Shown here: piece by piece, positions 14,460 through 23,806 of the stretch
How positions within the stretch are numbered: the stretch's first letter is position 1
Layout of the letters: every line of letters begins with the position of its first letter
Origin: Owenweeksia sp963758205
GTDB lineage: Bacteria; Bacteroidota; Bacteroidia; Flavobacteriales; Schleiferiaceae
Assembly (NCBI GenBank): GCA_963758205.1
Contig: CAVWUM010000002.1
Location: 1,302,001-1,366,000, forward strand
Direction: 5' to 3'
DNA length: 64,000 nucleotides
The notes under the pieces: model-generated
Databases searched by the model: none
What the model saw: the letters and a program-made list of their open reading frames with translations, nothing else
Told to the model about the DNA's origin: nothing
Program-made: the position numbers and the translations under genes

Positions 14460-15212
14460 ATGGACTTTAAACTAAAAGGTGGTGTACTAATAATCGGCTC
14501 CTTGTTTTGGCAAAACGATCGAGATAGAAAAGGCGATAATATCCGCGAGAACTGGAGAAATCGCCACCTTGATATGTCCGCGGTTAAAAACGTTCCTGCT
14601 CCCATACGTTACGGAAGATTTAGTGGTAAGCCCAACAAAAGGGATAGAACCTACACTATGGTTTTTGACAATACTCTTGATAAGGATACTGAATATGGCC
14701 AAGCCAAGGCAATTCCTTTCAGCAATCAACCATTTACAAGCTTTAGAGAGATCAAAGCTGAAATAAAGGATTTGTCTGAAGTAGAAGGTAAATACTGCTG
14801 CAACTTTATAAAAGGTAGTAAAGAAAACAACCCTGCCTGGTGTGTTTGTGGGATTGTTTTTAATCCAAATGTTCCTTCTGCGATTAAAGTATCTATTCTT
14901 GAGCAATGGGATGCTGAGTTGCGAAAGAACTCTATTGGCTATTCCACCTTTTCAGAAGCACCCGATTTATACAGCATGAAATTATCCGGTGAATTGGATA
15001 TTCCCTGGTCCTTAGAATGTGATGACCTTGATTTTCTGGTAGCCACATCAACCAGACCTAGGCTAAAAGGTGATTTAGTAGGTTGCCCTTTACCTACAGA
15101 AATTGCTGTATGGGCAGACACAGAACGTAGATACTTTTCACCAAATAGGGAAAAAGAAATATTCACGTTTCAGGATAAGGAAATTCTCAGCCTCAAAAGC
15201 AATAACCCTTAA
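14460..15212 (+). CDS. Uncharacterised 250-aa protein downstream of retron RT
   Basis: Soluble protein without signal peptide or membrane helix. It begins MDFKLKGGVLIIGSLFWQND and then DRDRKGDNIRENWRNRHLDM. The opening GGVLIIGSLFW strand-turn faintly recalls the glycine-serine loop of gamma-glutamylcyclotransferase-like folds, but this is weak and no function is claimed. A Cys pair (YCCNFIKG) and Trp-Cys-Val-Cys (WCVCG) lie mid-protein. It is AT-rich like the rest of the island and ends 9 bp before the convergent ubiB stop, so it fills the right edge of the island. Candidate retron accessory or cargo gene. Confidence 0.75.
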   Translation: MDFKLKGGVLIIGSLFWQNDRDRKGDNIRENWRNRHLDMSAVKNVPAPIRYGRFSGKPNKRDRTYTMVFDNTLDKDTEYGQAKAIPFSNQPFTSFREIKAEIKDLSEVEGKYCCNFIKGSKENNPAWCVCGIVFNPNVPSAIKVSILEQWDAELRKNSIGYSTFSEAPDLYSMKLSGELDIPWSLECDDLDFLVATSTRPRLKGDLVGCPLPTEIAVWADTERRYFSPNREKEIFTFQDKEILSLKSNNP

Positions 15213-15220
15213 TAGCCCCC

Positions 15221-16867
15221 TCAAAAATCCCTGCTCCTTAAAATACTGATGACCAGCCACAGGCCCAGCAGGCCGGAAATGGCAAAGCCGATAAAGCCAA
15301 TGATGGGTACATTATCAAAAACGTAGGGCGGTATGTTGGCCAGTACTATAAGGGAGGAGCCGATAATAAGGGCCGCTATGAGTATGGCTACGGAGATGCG
15401 GTTGCTTACAATATCAAAGGTTTTATACAGCCCTTCCAGGTTTTGGTGCTTAAACTCCATTTGGAAGCGGCCTTCCTTCATTTTATTGATGATGGACTTG
15501 GCATCTGAGGGCAGATCACTAAAAAAGAGGGCGCCATCCTCCAGCATCTCCCAACTGCGGCTGGCGATTTGTTTTGGGTTGTAGCGCTTTAAAAGCAATT
15601 CTTTGCTGTAACGTTTCAGGTTATTGAAGGCGTTGTAATCGGGTTGCAGGTGCTCGGCCACACCCTCCAGTATTACCATGGCGCGCATAAGCAGGTAGTA
15701 GTTGCCCGAGAGTTCAATAGTGTTTTCCACCAATATATTGCGGAAGCGCTGTATGCGCTCGCTGAGTGGAAAGTCGCTGAGGGAAACGGTGGAAAACATT
15801 TCCAGCATTTCATGCAGGTCGCGCTCAAAGGCCCGCTCATTGGGTATGTTGCTGCTGATGGCCATTTTTTGCAGGGTGTGCGAAACGCGGTTTATATTTT
15901 TCCGCACCATGTGTATCATCAACTGGGCAAGGTCATCCTGCTCTTCGGGCAGCAGGGTGCCCATTATTCCAAAATCCAGAAAGCATATACGGCCATCGTC
16001 CAGCACATATAAATTGCCGGGGTGCGGGTCTGCATGAAAAAAGCCGTGGTTGAATATCTGTTTAAAATAAAGATCAGTACCCACCGTGGCCAGCTCATTG
16101 AATTTATCGCCATGCCTGTCCCGCAGCTCATCAATATCCGAAATTTTGGTGCCGTGTATTTCTTCCATACACACCACCCTAAGCGTACTTAGCTTTTGGT
16201 ACACCTTAGGCAAGTACAGGCGCTGCTCATCCTTAAAATTTTCCCTGAAACGATTGATGTTGATAGCCTCGCGCTTAAAGTTGAGTTCTTCGAGAATGGC
16301 CTCCTCAAAAGAATCAATCAACCGGAAGGGCTGGTAGTTTTCAAGCTCTTTAAAATTGCGCACCAGCAGCCCGGCCACATCGCGTATGATCTTAAAATCT
16401 TCGAGTATGGTTTTACGGATGCCCGGCCGCTGAATTTTCAGCACCACCTTATCGCCATTGTACAGTTCAGCCCTGTGTACCTGGGCTATAGAGGCTGAGG
16501 CCAGTGGCTCCTTATCTATCTTCCTGAAATATTGATTCTCATTACCGCTTAGCTCCTGCTGTATCACCTCTTCTACCTCACTGTAGGGTAAAGGGGGCAC
16601 TTCATCCTGCAGGCGCTCCAGTTCGATGATCCAGTCGGGGGGTAATATATCGCGCCTGTTGCTAAGCAACTGGCCTAGCTTTACGTAAGTGGGCCCCAGC
16701 TCTTCGAGCAGCAGCCTTACCCGTTCGGGCCGGGTGCGCTGCTGGTGCTGCCGCGAGGGCCGGTTGGTTTTAAAAAAATTGCGCAGCGACCGCTCGGCCA
16801 CCAAATCTTCAAAACCATACTTTACAAAGGTTTGTATCACCTTTCGGTAACGGGTGATTCGGCTCAT
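15221..16867 (-). CDS. ubiB: ABC1/UbiB-family atypical kinase
   Basis: Membrane-associated atypical protein-kinase-like ATPase of the UbiB/AarF/COQ8 family, generally linked to quinone synthesis. Visible family motifs are KLGQLLSNRRDILP (KxGQ, about residues 62-75), SIAQVHRA (A-rich loop), HADPHPGNLYVL (catalytic loop) and FLDFGIMG (DFG-like). Two membrane helices close the C-terminus (ISVAILIAALIIGSSLIVL and a second one before the end). Length, 548 aa, is normal. Its start overlaps the stop of the upstream phasin-like gene by 4 bp. Confidence 0.9.
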   Translation of the reverse strand: MSRITRYRKVIQTFVKYGFEDLVAERSLRNFFKTNRPSRQHQQRTRPERVRLLLEELGPTYVKLGQLLSNRRDILPPDWIIELERLQDEVPPLPYSEVEEVIQQELSGNENQYFRKIDKEPLASASIAQVHRAELYNGDKVVLKIQRPGIRKTILEDFKIIRDVAGLLVRNFKELENYQPFRLIDSFEEAILEELNFKREAININRFRENFKDEQRLYLPKVYQKLSTLRVVCMEEIHGTKISDIDELRDRHGDKFNELATVGTDLYFKQIFNHGFFHADPHPGNLYVLDDGRICFLDFGIMGTLLPEEQDDLAQLMIHMVRKNINRVSHTLQKMAISSNIPNERAFERDLHEMLEMFSTVSLSDFPLSERIQRFRNILVENTIELSGNYYLLMRAMVILEGVAEHLQPDYNAFNNLKRYSKELLLKRYNPKQIASRSWEMLEDGALFFSDLPSDAKSIINKMKEGRFQMEFKHQNLEGLYKTFDIVSNRISVAILIAALIIGSSLIVLANIPPYVFDNVPIIGFIGFAISGLLGLWLVISILRSRDF

Positions 16868-17184
16868 TTTATAACATTAGGCCCTTCCAGTGCGGTAACT
16901 CTTCTTTGCAGGGTGGCTACCTCTTCGCGGAGTTCGTCCAGATCTTTCTTTTGCGCGATGTCCATTTTGCTGAGGGTACCTTCCAGCCATTGCTTCATTT
17001 CCCTTTCCATCGCTTCGCGGGAGGATGAGGATTCTTTTCTGAAATCCTTCATAATGCGCTGGCCTTCCTCGCGGGAGAGGCGGCCTTTATCAATCAGATC
17101 GTTTACTACATCATCCACCTTGTTTTTGGTCAGCGATAAAAAGCCCAGGCCGGTGTATAGCATTCTTTTTAATGTGTCTTCCAT
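16864..17184 (-). CDS. Phasin-like / PhaF-type coiled-coil protein
   Basis: One hundred six residues, nearly all helix, with a heptad-rich C-terminus (KKDLDELREEVATLQRRVTA) and a hydrophobic GLGFLSL segment near the start. This matches poly(3-hydroxybutyrate) granule-associated/phasin-family small proteins frequently encoded upstream of ubiB. I chose ATG 17184 (MEDTLKRML), since the earlier in-frame ATG adds a leader not seen in the family. Translationally coupled to ubiB by an ATGA overlap. Confidence 0.75.
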   Translation of the reverse strand: MEDTLKRMLYTGLGFLSLTKNKVDDVVNDLIDKGRLSREEGQRIMKDFRKESSSSREAMEREMKQWLEGTLSKMDIAQKKDLDELREEVATLQRRVTALEGPNVIK

Positions 17185-17274
17185 TGTATTTATGTTGGTT
17201 AAACTTACATACAGCTGTATCAACACAGGGGCGGTGTATAAGGTTTGGTGGAAGAAAAAGACGCTGTAATACCA

Positions 17275-17309
17275 ATAAAAAAGCCCCCCCGGCAGTACCA
17301 GAGGGGCTT
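17275..17309 (-). terminator. Intrinsic terminator after the adhesin gene
   Basis: On the minus strand AAGCCCC pairs with GGGGCTT across a 15-nt loop and is followed by a T-rich tract. It lies 30 bp past the stop of the adhesin, transcribed in that direction, and upstream of the phasin-like gene. Confidence 0.8.
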
Positions 17310-17338
17310 GGTATGTAAACCTTGTTTAAGAACAAGTA

Positions 17339-20300
17339 TTAGTCAACTATAATGCGCTGGCTGGCATTAAGGCCTTCTCCGCTAAAGCGAACAATGTACA
17401 CGCCCTGGGCAACATCGCCCAGGTTGATGTTTTGCTCGGCATCAGAAGGCAGGCCGGCCTTTTTGTAAATCACTTTACCGCTAAGGTCGGTTACTTCAAT
17501 GCTGTAGTCAGAGGCCGCGCCACTCACTCTTACACTAAAGTTGCCCTCAGATGGGTTTGGATATACATCAATACCTGCGTTAAACACATTTTCAGCAATA
17601 CTGATATGGGTAACGTTTACGGTGATAGTAGTATCATCAGTATTACCACAACGATCAGTTACCGTAAGCTGTACGGTGTAGCCCTGGTTGCTGGTATAGG
17701 TAGCAGAAGTACTGGCACCTGTGCCGGTATTACTGTTTCCAAAATCCCAGCTGTAGGTAAGTCCGTCACCTGTACTTGCAGATCCATCGTAGTCAACAAT
17801 AGCATCCACCAAGTTGGTATCGCTTTGTGTCCATACAAATGAGGCCAGTACCGGTCCTACTGAATCTGTTTTGAAGGTAGTGGGTCCGGTAATTGTGCTG
17901 GCATCCATAGTACAGCTATCGGCCACATATACATCGTACTCTGTGTTAAGTGCTAAACCGTTAATGGTATATGGGCTGCTTACATTAGGCACCACAGTAC
18001 CACTACCCAAAGTGTAACCTTTAGGACCGTACTCAATATAGCTTGAAGTAGCCAATGGATCACTTGTCCAGCTTACTTCTGCGCTATCGCAGTTGAGGTT
18101 GGCCACAGCCACATTACCAGGTGCAGGGCACGAAACATTCTCTACAAATACAGAGAAGTTATCCACGGCCCACCAGTAGTCAAAATTGGCATCGTAATAA
18201 TGTAACCTGATTTTCAGGTTTGCATTGGCGTAAGCCGTAATGTTGATACGCACATTATCAGGCGCTCCCCAGGCACCAAGGTTTCCGGTACTTTCATCCT
18301 GAGTGAAAACGGTTACCCAATTGGTTCCGTCAAACACATCCACATCACCTACTTCAAAGGCAGTACCTCCAAAAATTCTCCAGTACTGGTCAAACTCAAT
18401 AATAAGCGAATCTGCCGTGGTAAGTCCGCTGGCATCTATTTCAGGAGAGTAAGCGTACTCGTCCATATCCACAGAACCGGCATCATCACTATCCACCATC
18501 ATAAACCCGGGGCTACCATCAATATTACTTGCTGTACCATAATTACTCATCCACATCCATGTTGATGCATCCTGTGAGCTATCCACTGCGGTAAAGCAAC
18601 CCATGCTGTTGTTAAAATCCTCAATGTAGGGCAGGCTCTGTGCCAAACAAAGTGTGTTGAAACATACAGGCCCGAGGGTATCAGAAAATCCGTTTGGACA
18701 TTGTTCCACCACGTACACACAATAATTTGTGGCATTGGTTAAGCCGGTTAGCCATACCGAATCATTGGTGCTGTTTACAAGGGTACCCGCTGATGCAGGT
18801 TGGTTACCTACAGTATAATACACCTCAGCATTAATAAAGCCGGTGGTTCCTTCGGTCCAGCTTACAAGGGCACTGTCTGTTTTTACGTTACTGATTTTAA
18901 GCGCGGTTGGTGGCGTACATGATCTTGGGGTTCTAACCTCAAAATTATCCACAAACCAATCATTGTCAGGTGTATCATCAATTACTGAACCTGCGTAAAA
19001 TCCAAAACGAACATAACCTGAGTATCCTGTAAGTGGAATAATAAAGTGCTCACCTGTGGTGGCATCAAGTGTATCATTTACATCATGGTACCAGATGATA
19101 TCTGAAGATGACCACGTAGCTCCATTATCAGTGGAGATAACTAGTGCGAGACTATCATCCGCACCAAAATACCCCTGGGTAGTGCTTATCCATTGCGTCA
19201 TTGCAGCATCAAACTCTGCCTGCAGGTTGGTAATGGCAGGATCAAGGTAGATAGATGGTGAAATCAACCACTCATATTGAGCAGAGGTATAAATATTCAC
19301 CCTTTGCGACCCATTGCTACCTGTATTAGCAAAGTTGGCGTTACCCCAAGTACTGCTTGTAGTAGAAGTAAATGTGGTATTAGTGGTAAGACGTCCGTCT
19401 GCTTCTCCCCATGCAAATGGCGGAGAGGTATTGAAATCCTGCAGATAATTAGTGGTAAATGGTGTAACAAAGCTCACTGGCCCTGCCCATGCACTGCTAT
19501 CAGTAGTGCTGCAAAGGTCTCTTACATAAAACTCATAGCCAGTGCCTGCTGTGAGTGATGAAAGTGTTACCGTATCATTAGTTGCGGTAACTGTATTACC
19601 TGAACCAAGCGTAAAGCCAATAGAGCCATACTGTATTTCATAATTGGTAGCATAACCCGGGGTGAAATATACATCAGCACTGTTAATGGTTAATGCTGCA
19701 GGATCAACACCCAAATCTGTTGGGGCAGGGCACGTTGGTTTGGTGCAGAAAGTAAAAGGACCCGCCCAGGCACCAGTTCCCAGCCCGGTACAGCTATCCT
19801 GTACATAAAAGTCGTAGCAGCTATCAGCACCTAAACCTGTAAGTAGAAATGGGTTGCTGGTAACTCCACGAATTACGTTACCACCCCCGGTAGAACCTGA
19901 ACCCTGTAAGAATCCTTGTGGACCCCACTCAATATTCCAAAGTGTTCCGTTGGATGTCCATTGTAATACTGCGCTGCTGGAGTCCACCATTCCCGTATCA
20001 AGCGCACTGGCAAGTCCACACGAAAGCTCGGTAAGGCTGAAATTATCAATACCCCAGTACCAGGCATAGTTAGCATTGTAATAATGAAAGCGCACCTGGA
20101 AGTTGGCATTGGCATGGGCTGTAACATCAATATACTGATGATCTGGTGTACCCCAGGCCCCTTGTGTAGTAGTTTGGTTAAGGATATTTACCCACTGGGT
20201 ACCATCCCACACGTCTACGTCTGCCACATCGCTCAGTGATCTGTAATATTGGTCAAACTCCAGAATCAACGCACCCGAAATAGTAGAAGCATCAAATACA

Positions 20301-20464
20301 GGTGATGAAAGGATTTCATCCATAGATACTCCTGAACCTGCACCATCGCTATTAGCAATGGCAAAGCCCGCGTTACCATCTATTGTGTTGGTACCCAGAT
20401 CGGCAATCCACTCCCAGGTATCGTTGGTTGAGCCACCATCCTGTGTAACAATAAAGCAGCCCAA
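17339..20464 (-). CDS. T9SS secreted adhesin-like protein, C-terminal part (split by frameshift)
   Basis: Large extracellular repeat protein, 1041 residues in this frame. It alternates jelly-roll segments (EFDQYYRSLSDVADVDVWDG; EFDQYWRIFGG) with fibronectin-like modules of the type 'AEVSWTS...YIEYGPKGYTLGSG'. A PKD domain (YDGSASTGDGLTYSWDFGN) lies near residue 900. The C-terminus is a T9SS type A sorting domain: VYPNPSEGNFSVRV, then GKVIYKK and GVYIVRFSGEG. It has no own signal peptide and begins in mid-domain (MGCFIVTQDGG). It continues the upstream frame at 20518-23043 after a one-base shift. Probably cell-surface attached or released through type IX secretion. Confidence 0.8.
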   Translation of the reverse strand: MGCFIVTQDGGSTNDTWEWIADLGTNTIDGNAGFAIANSDGAGSGVSMDEILSSPVFDASTISGALILEFDQYYRSLSDVADVDVWDGTQWVNILNQTTTQGAWGTPDHQYIDVTAHANANFQVRFHYYNANYAWYWGIDNFSLTELSCGLASALDTGMVDSSSAVLQWTSNGTLWNIEWGPQGFLQGSGSTGGGNVIRGVTSNPFLLTGLGADSCYDFYVQDSCTGLGTGAWAGPFTFCTKPTCPAPTDLGVDPAALTINSADVYFTPGYATNYEIQYGSIGFTLGSGNTVTATNDTVTLSSLTAGTGYEFYVRDLCSTTDSSAWAGPVSFVTPFTTNYLQDFNTSPPFAWGEADGRLTTNTTFTSTTSSTWGNANFANTGSNGSQRVNIYTSAQYEWLISPSIYLDPAITNLQAEFDAAMTQWISTTQGYFGADDSLALVISTDNGATWSSSDIIWYHDVNDTLDATTGEHFIIPLTGYSGYVRFGFYAGSVIDDTPDNDWFVDNFEVRTPRSCTPPTALKISNVKTDSALVSWTEGTTGFINAEVYYTVGNQPASAGTLVNSTNDSVWLTGLTNATNYCVYVVEQCPNGFSDTLGPVCFNTLCLAQSLPYIEDFNNSMGCFTAVDSSQDASTWMWMSNYGTASNIDGSPGFMMVDSDDAGSVDMDEYAYSPEIDASGLTTADSLIIEFDQYWRIFGGTAFEVGDVDVFDGTNWVTVFTQDESTGNLGAWGAPDNVRINITAYANANLKIRLHYYDANFDYWWAVDNFSVFVENVSCPAPGNVAVANLNCDSAEVSWTSDPLATSSYIEYGPKGYTLGSGTVVPNVSSPYTINGLALNTEYDVYVADSCTMDASTITGPTTFKTDSVGPVLASFVWTQSDTNLVDAIVDYDGSASTGDGLTYSWDFGNSNTGTGASTSATYTSNQGYTVQLTVTDRCGNTDDTTITVNVTHISIAENVFNAGIDVYPNPSEGNFSVRVSGAASDYSIEVTDLSGKVIYKKAGLPSDAEQNINLGDVAQGVYIVRFSGEGLNASQRIIVD

Positions 20465-20517
20465 ATCAGTACCAAAGCCTTCAGTATATGGAATGCTTTG
20501 CTTTACACAAGGTGTAG

Positions 20518-23043
20518 TTACTGTAATAGGTCACCTACCGTAGTACTGAAGCCTGATGCACAGGTATCGGTAACATAAAAGTCGTAGGTAGTTTGTGGCT
20601 GAAGTGGTTTAGCCACAAAAAAGGTATCCGTGGTGCTAACCATGGTGCCACCGCCACCTGGGGTAAAACCTGTGGGGCCATACTCTATACCATGATTTAT
20701 AGCAGTGCTTCCCGCTGTCCAGTTTATACCGATAGAATCGGCTGTGGAAAAATAAAGGCCAAAGTCAGTAGAGGTTAAACAGGTGGGTATGGGCTCTACA
20801 ATTACTTCATCAATGTAAAGTATCCATCCATCAAGGCCACCTGCTGGTATATGCCACGCCAGGTGTACAGGCCCCGAGTAGGCTGCCAGGCTCAATGTCA
20901 TTTGCTGGTATGATGTATTGCTGTAATTGGCCAACGGTAATAATGTATCCTGAAAATCCCCAGGGTTAGTGCCCGTGGTGGAAATCAGAATCATAAAGTC
21001 GTTAGGCTCACTGGCACTTCTTACCCTGTATTGAAATTTCAACCTTTCATTGTTGGATAAGTTAAGGGCCGGGCTTATTAGCCAATCGTTATTGGCCCCA
21101 TTATTAAAGTCGGTATTGATGGCCGCCACTTCATCTCCTTCAAATACATTGCTGGTTAAATCCATGTTCCAGGCATCCGCATCGTTGTTTACGTTTAGTA
21201 CCGTCCAGCAATTTTGGGTAGTAGATGTTGAGTTAAAGCCTTCGGTAAATGGTACCGAAACCACACCACAGGCAGTGTTTACACAGCCATGCACAACAGT
21301 ATCACTTAATCCGTTTGCGCCACAATCTTCAAAAAGATGGAATTCATAAGCGGTATTCGGAGTCATCCCCGTAAGGGTAATACTGTTGGTAGTAGCCGTA
21401 TCGATGGTTACACCCGGTGTAGCCTGGTTAAAGTTACAAGGCCCCCATAGTATGTACCATGGTCCGGAGCCGTTGCTTTGCCAGCCAAGGTCAATGCTGG
21501 TAGTTGTGGCATTAGAGTCGGCCACTGCCGTAGGCTTAGGACAAGCAGGTGGTATGCGCACCTCAAAGTTGTCCATAAAAATATCGTTATCGGCATTGCT
21601 TTGTGTTGATTCTGCATAAAAAGCAAATTTTACAACACCAGAGTACCCGGCTAAACTTACTGTATAAAGTCCGCCATTTCCATTAGGGATGTTACTTCCG
21701 CTGTGCCATGTCATCAGCACATTTGTATCGCTCCAGGTTACACCATTATCTGTTGATATTACAAACTTCAGGGTATCATCAACACCTAAAGTTGAAGTAT
21801 TGGGTGAGTTGTAAGGCGTTAGGCTTAAGTCAAAATTGGCCTGGTAGCTATTGCCTGTACCTAAATCGATAGATGGGCTTATCAGCCATTCAAACCGGCC
21901 GGTACTCCAAAGGTTAATTTCTGCTGAAGGCGACCCGCCATTACTAAAGGCACCCCCGCCCCAGCTAGAGCTGGTTGAAGTAAATACTGTTGAATCGGTA
22001 ATCTGGCCTTTGCCTTCCGTCCAATCGTTCGGGTAGCTGTTTGACCAGTCTTCAAGGTATGGAGGTACATAGGGTGTATTTACTGTAAACGGGCCTGCCC
22101 AGGCACTGAAAACACTTCCACCACAATCTCTTCTTACATAAAAATCATAAGATGTAGCAGCAGATAGCCCTGTGGCGGTATAGCTATTAGTAGCCGAATT
22201 GGCCGTATTAGATGATGGTGCACCTTGAGTAAATCCTGTTACATCCCAGTTAATTTCATAATTTCCTGCCCCACCAGTAAAGTTTATAGTTGCTGATGAA
22301 ACAGATACGTTGGTAGCGGCATTAAATGTTGGTGCCACACAGGCAGGTGGGGCAAAAGTGAATACCTGGTCTGTAACTACCGTGTCAATACTGCTGGCCT
22401 CCGTAGTGTTGGAAGCTACTGGTATACCAGTACCAATTCCATCAACAGATAGGAACGAACTTACCCCACTAAGCCCTATGGAAGCGCTAGGTGAGTTAAT
22501 ACTTGCATAGTCTTCCCATCGGTAGGCAAATTGTACTTCATTAGTGGTTTCATATAGTTTTACCTGGAATGAAACCACAGAGTCAGTAGCATTGTAACGC
22601 CACTCCCAGTTTAACCATTCAAATGTAAAAACACGATTGGGTGCAGTACCGGTAACCACGTATGATGCTTTGGAAGAAGAAGCCGAAACGCTTCCTGCAT
22701 GGTCATCCCAAAGTGGGGCAACCAATGGTCTGCGGCTGGCCGCTCCATTATCCAAATCATTTGTAGAGCCAGAACCGGCAGATGTATTAAAGGATAAAAA
22801 GCCATCAGACCCTGCCCTCACATCAGTGTATTGAATACCATCAAACTCAAAAGTAAATCCGATAGGAATTACAGGGCTGATAGCTACATCAGCCTCAATT
22901 GAATTAACATCAGTTCCTCCTGTAATAGGAGTGAATGTAGCCGAAGAAGCTGAAAATGAATAAGCTCCGGCTTGTCCAAAAAGTAAATTACCACAGACCA
23001 GCGCAAAGCACCAGCCCATGATTAACGTAATCTTTTTAATCAT
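20518..23043 (-). CDS. T9SS secreted adhesin-like protein, N-terminal part (split by frameshift)
   Basis: Begins with a clear Sec signal peptide (MIKKITLIMGWCFALVCGNL, cleavage after LLFGQA). Then come a beta-rich domain with YSFSASSATFTPITGGTDVN, fibronectin-like modules (NYEINWDVTGFTQGAP) and two jelly-roll domains. It stops at VGDLLQ in mid-domain, whereas the other frame at the same place reads PITVTTPCVKQSIPYTEGF, exactly the expected continuation. The break is near 20530. Together the two parts would make about 1,900 residues. Sequencing error, phase variation or real inactivation are all possible. Confidence 0.8.
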   Translation of the reverse strand: MIKKITLIMGWCFALVCGNLLFGQAGAYSFSASSATFTPITGGTDVNSIEADVAISPVIPIGFTFEFDGIQYTDVRAGSDGFLSFNTSAGSGSTNDLDNGAASRRPLVAPLWDDHAGSVSASSSKASYVVTGTAPNRVFTFEWLNWEWRYNATDSVVSFQVKLYETTNEVQFAYRWEDYASINSPSASIGLSGVSSFLSVDGIGTGIPVASNTTEASSIDTVVTDQVFTFAPPACVAPTFNAATNVSVSSATINFTGGAGNYEINWDVTGFTQGAPSSNTANSATNSYTATGLSAATSYDFYVRRDCGGSVFSAWAGPFTVNTPYVPPYLEDWSNSYPNDWTEGKGQITDSTVFTSTSSSWGGGAFSNGGSPSAEINLWSTGRFEWLISPSIDLGTGNSYQANFDLSLTPYNSPNTSTLGVDDTLKFVISTDNGVTWSDTNVLMTWHSGSNIPNGNGGLYTVSLAGYSGVVKFAFYAESTQSNADNDIFMDNFEVRIPPACPKPTAVADSNATTTSIDLGWQSNGSGPWYILWGPCNFNQATPGVTIDTATTNSITLTGMTPNTAYEFHLFEDCGANGLSDTVVHGCVNTACGVVSVPFTEGFNSTSTTQNCWTVLNVNNDADAWNMDLTSNVFEGDEVAAINTDFNNGANNDWLISPALNLSNNERLKFQYRVRSASEPNDFMILISTTGTNPGDFQDTLLPLANYSNTSYQQMTLSLAAYSGPVHLAWHIPAGGLDGWILYIDEVIVEPIPTCLTSTDFGLYFSTADSIGINWTAGSTAINHGIEYGPTGFTPGGGGTMVSTTDTFFVAKPLQPQTTYDFYVTDTCASGFSTTVGDLLQ

Positions 23044-23194
23044 GAAATAGAAAAATTGGGTTAGCCCGCTAATAACGTAAATTCTGTATTACAGAAAAAA
23101 ATTATACTGTTAAAATTATGCATGCATATATTTAACGCCTTTTCTCAATGAGTAAATAATCACTACAATTGCTGAAAATTAAATACAGGGTATA

Positions 23195-23806
23195 ATGATT
23201 AAGAATATTATTCTGGATTTTGGTGGAGTGCTTATCCCCATTGATGAAAATAAAACCTGGGATGCATTTATAGACTTAGGTGCCAATGAAGAATTAAGCC
23301 TCCAGACCGCTATTTTTCAGCAATATGAAACCGGCAAAATATCTACAAAACAGTTTCTTAAAAAGATACAGCCCTACTTTTTTAGGAAGATATTTTTGAA
23401 CGATTTATCTGAAGGATGGAATGCCTTACTTGATCCTTTACCGCAGGAGAATATTAACTTCCTGAAAAAGCTAAAGAAAGACTACCGTATTTTTTTATTG
23501 AGCAATACCAATGAGTTGCACATTTCGGCCATTAAGCAAACAGCCGGACTTTTTAATTATGCCCAATTTACAAAGCAGTTTGAAAAGGTGTATTACAGCC
23601 ATAAGGTAGGCATGCGCAAGCCTGATGCTGAAATATTTAAAATGGTGCTTGAGGAAAATGACCTTGTGCCCGAAGAAACCTTTTATGTGGATGACGGTAA
23701 GCAGCACATTGAAAGCGCCAAAGAGCTGGGTATTAAAACCTGGCACTTTAATCCGGGTGAGGATTCTATCCGCGGTCTTGGCAAAGTTCTATCAACACAC
23801 CATTAG
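23195..23806 (+). CDS. HAD-superfamily phosphatase (YihX-like)
   Basis: Haloacid dehalogenase-like hydrolase, 203 residues. Motif I is ILDFGGVL with nucleophile D8 (the second catalytic Asp is replaced by Gly, as in several YihX-like proteins). Motif II is LLSNTN, motif III the Lys in RKPD, and motif IV FYVDDGKQHI. A helical cap lies between motifs I and II. Such proteins dephosphorylate small sugar phosphates; the substrate is not determined. The last 41 bp overlap the convergent epimerase gene. Confidence 0.85.
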   Translation: MIKNIILDFGGVLIPIDENKTWDAFIDLGANEELSLQTAIFQQYETGKISTKQFLKKIQPYFFRKIFLNDLSEGWNALLDPLPQENINFLKKLKKDYRIFLLSNTNELHISAIKQTAGLFNYAQFTKQFEKVYYSHKVGMRKPDAEIFKMVLEENDLVPEETFYVDDGKQHIESAKELGIKTWHFNPGEDSIRGLGKVLSTHH

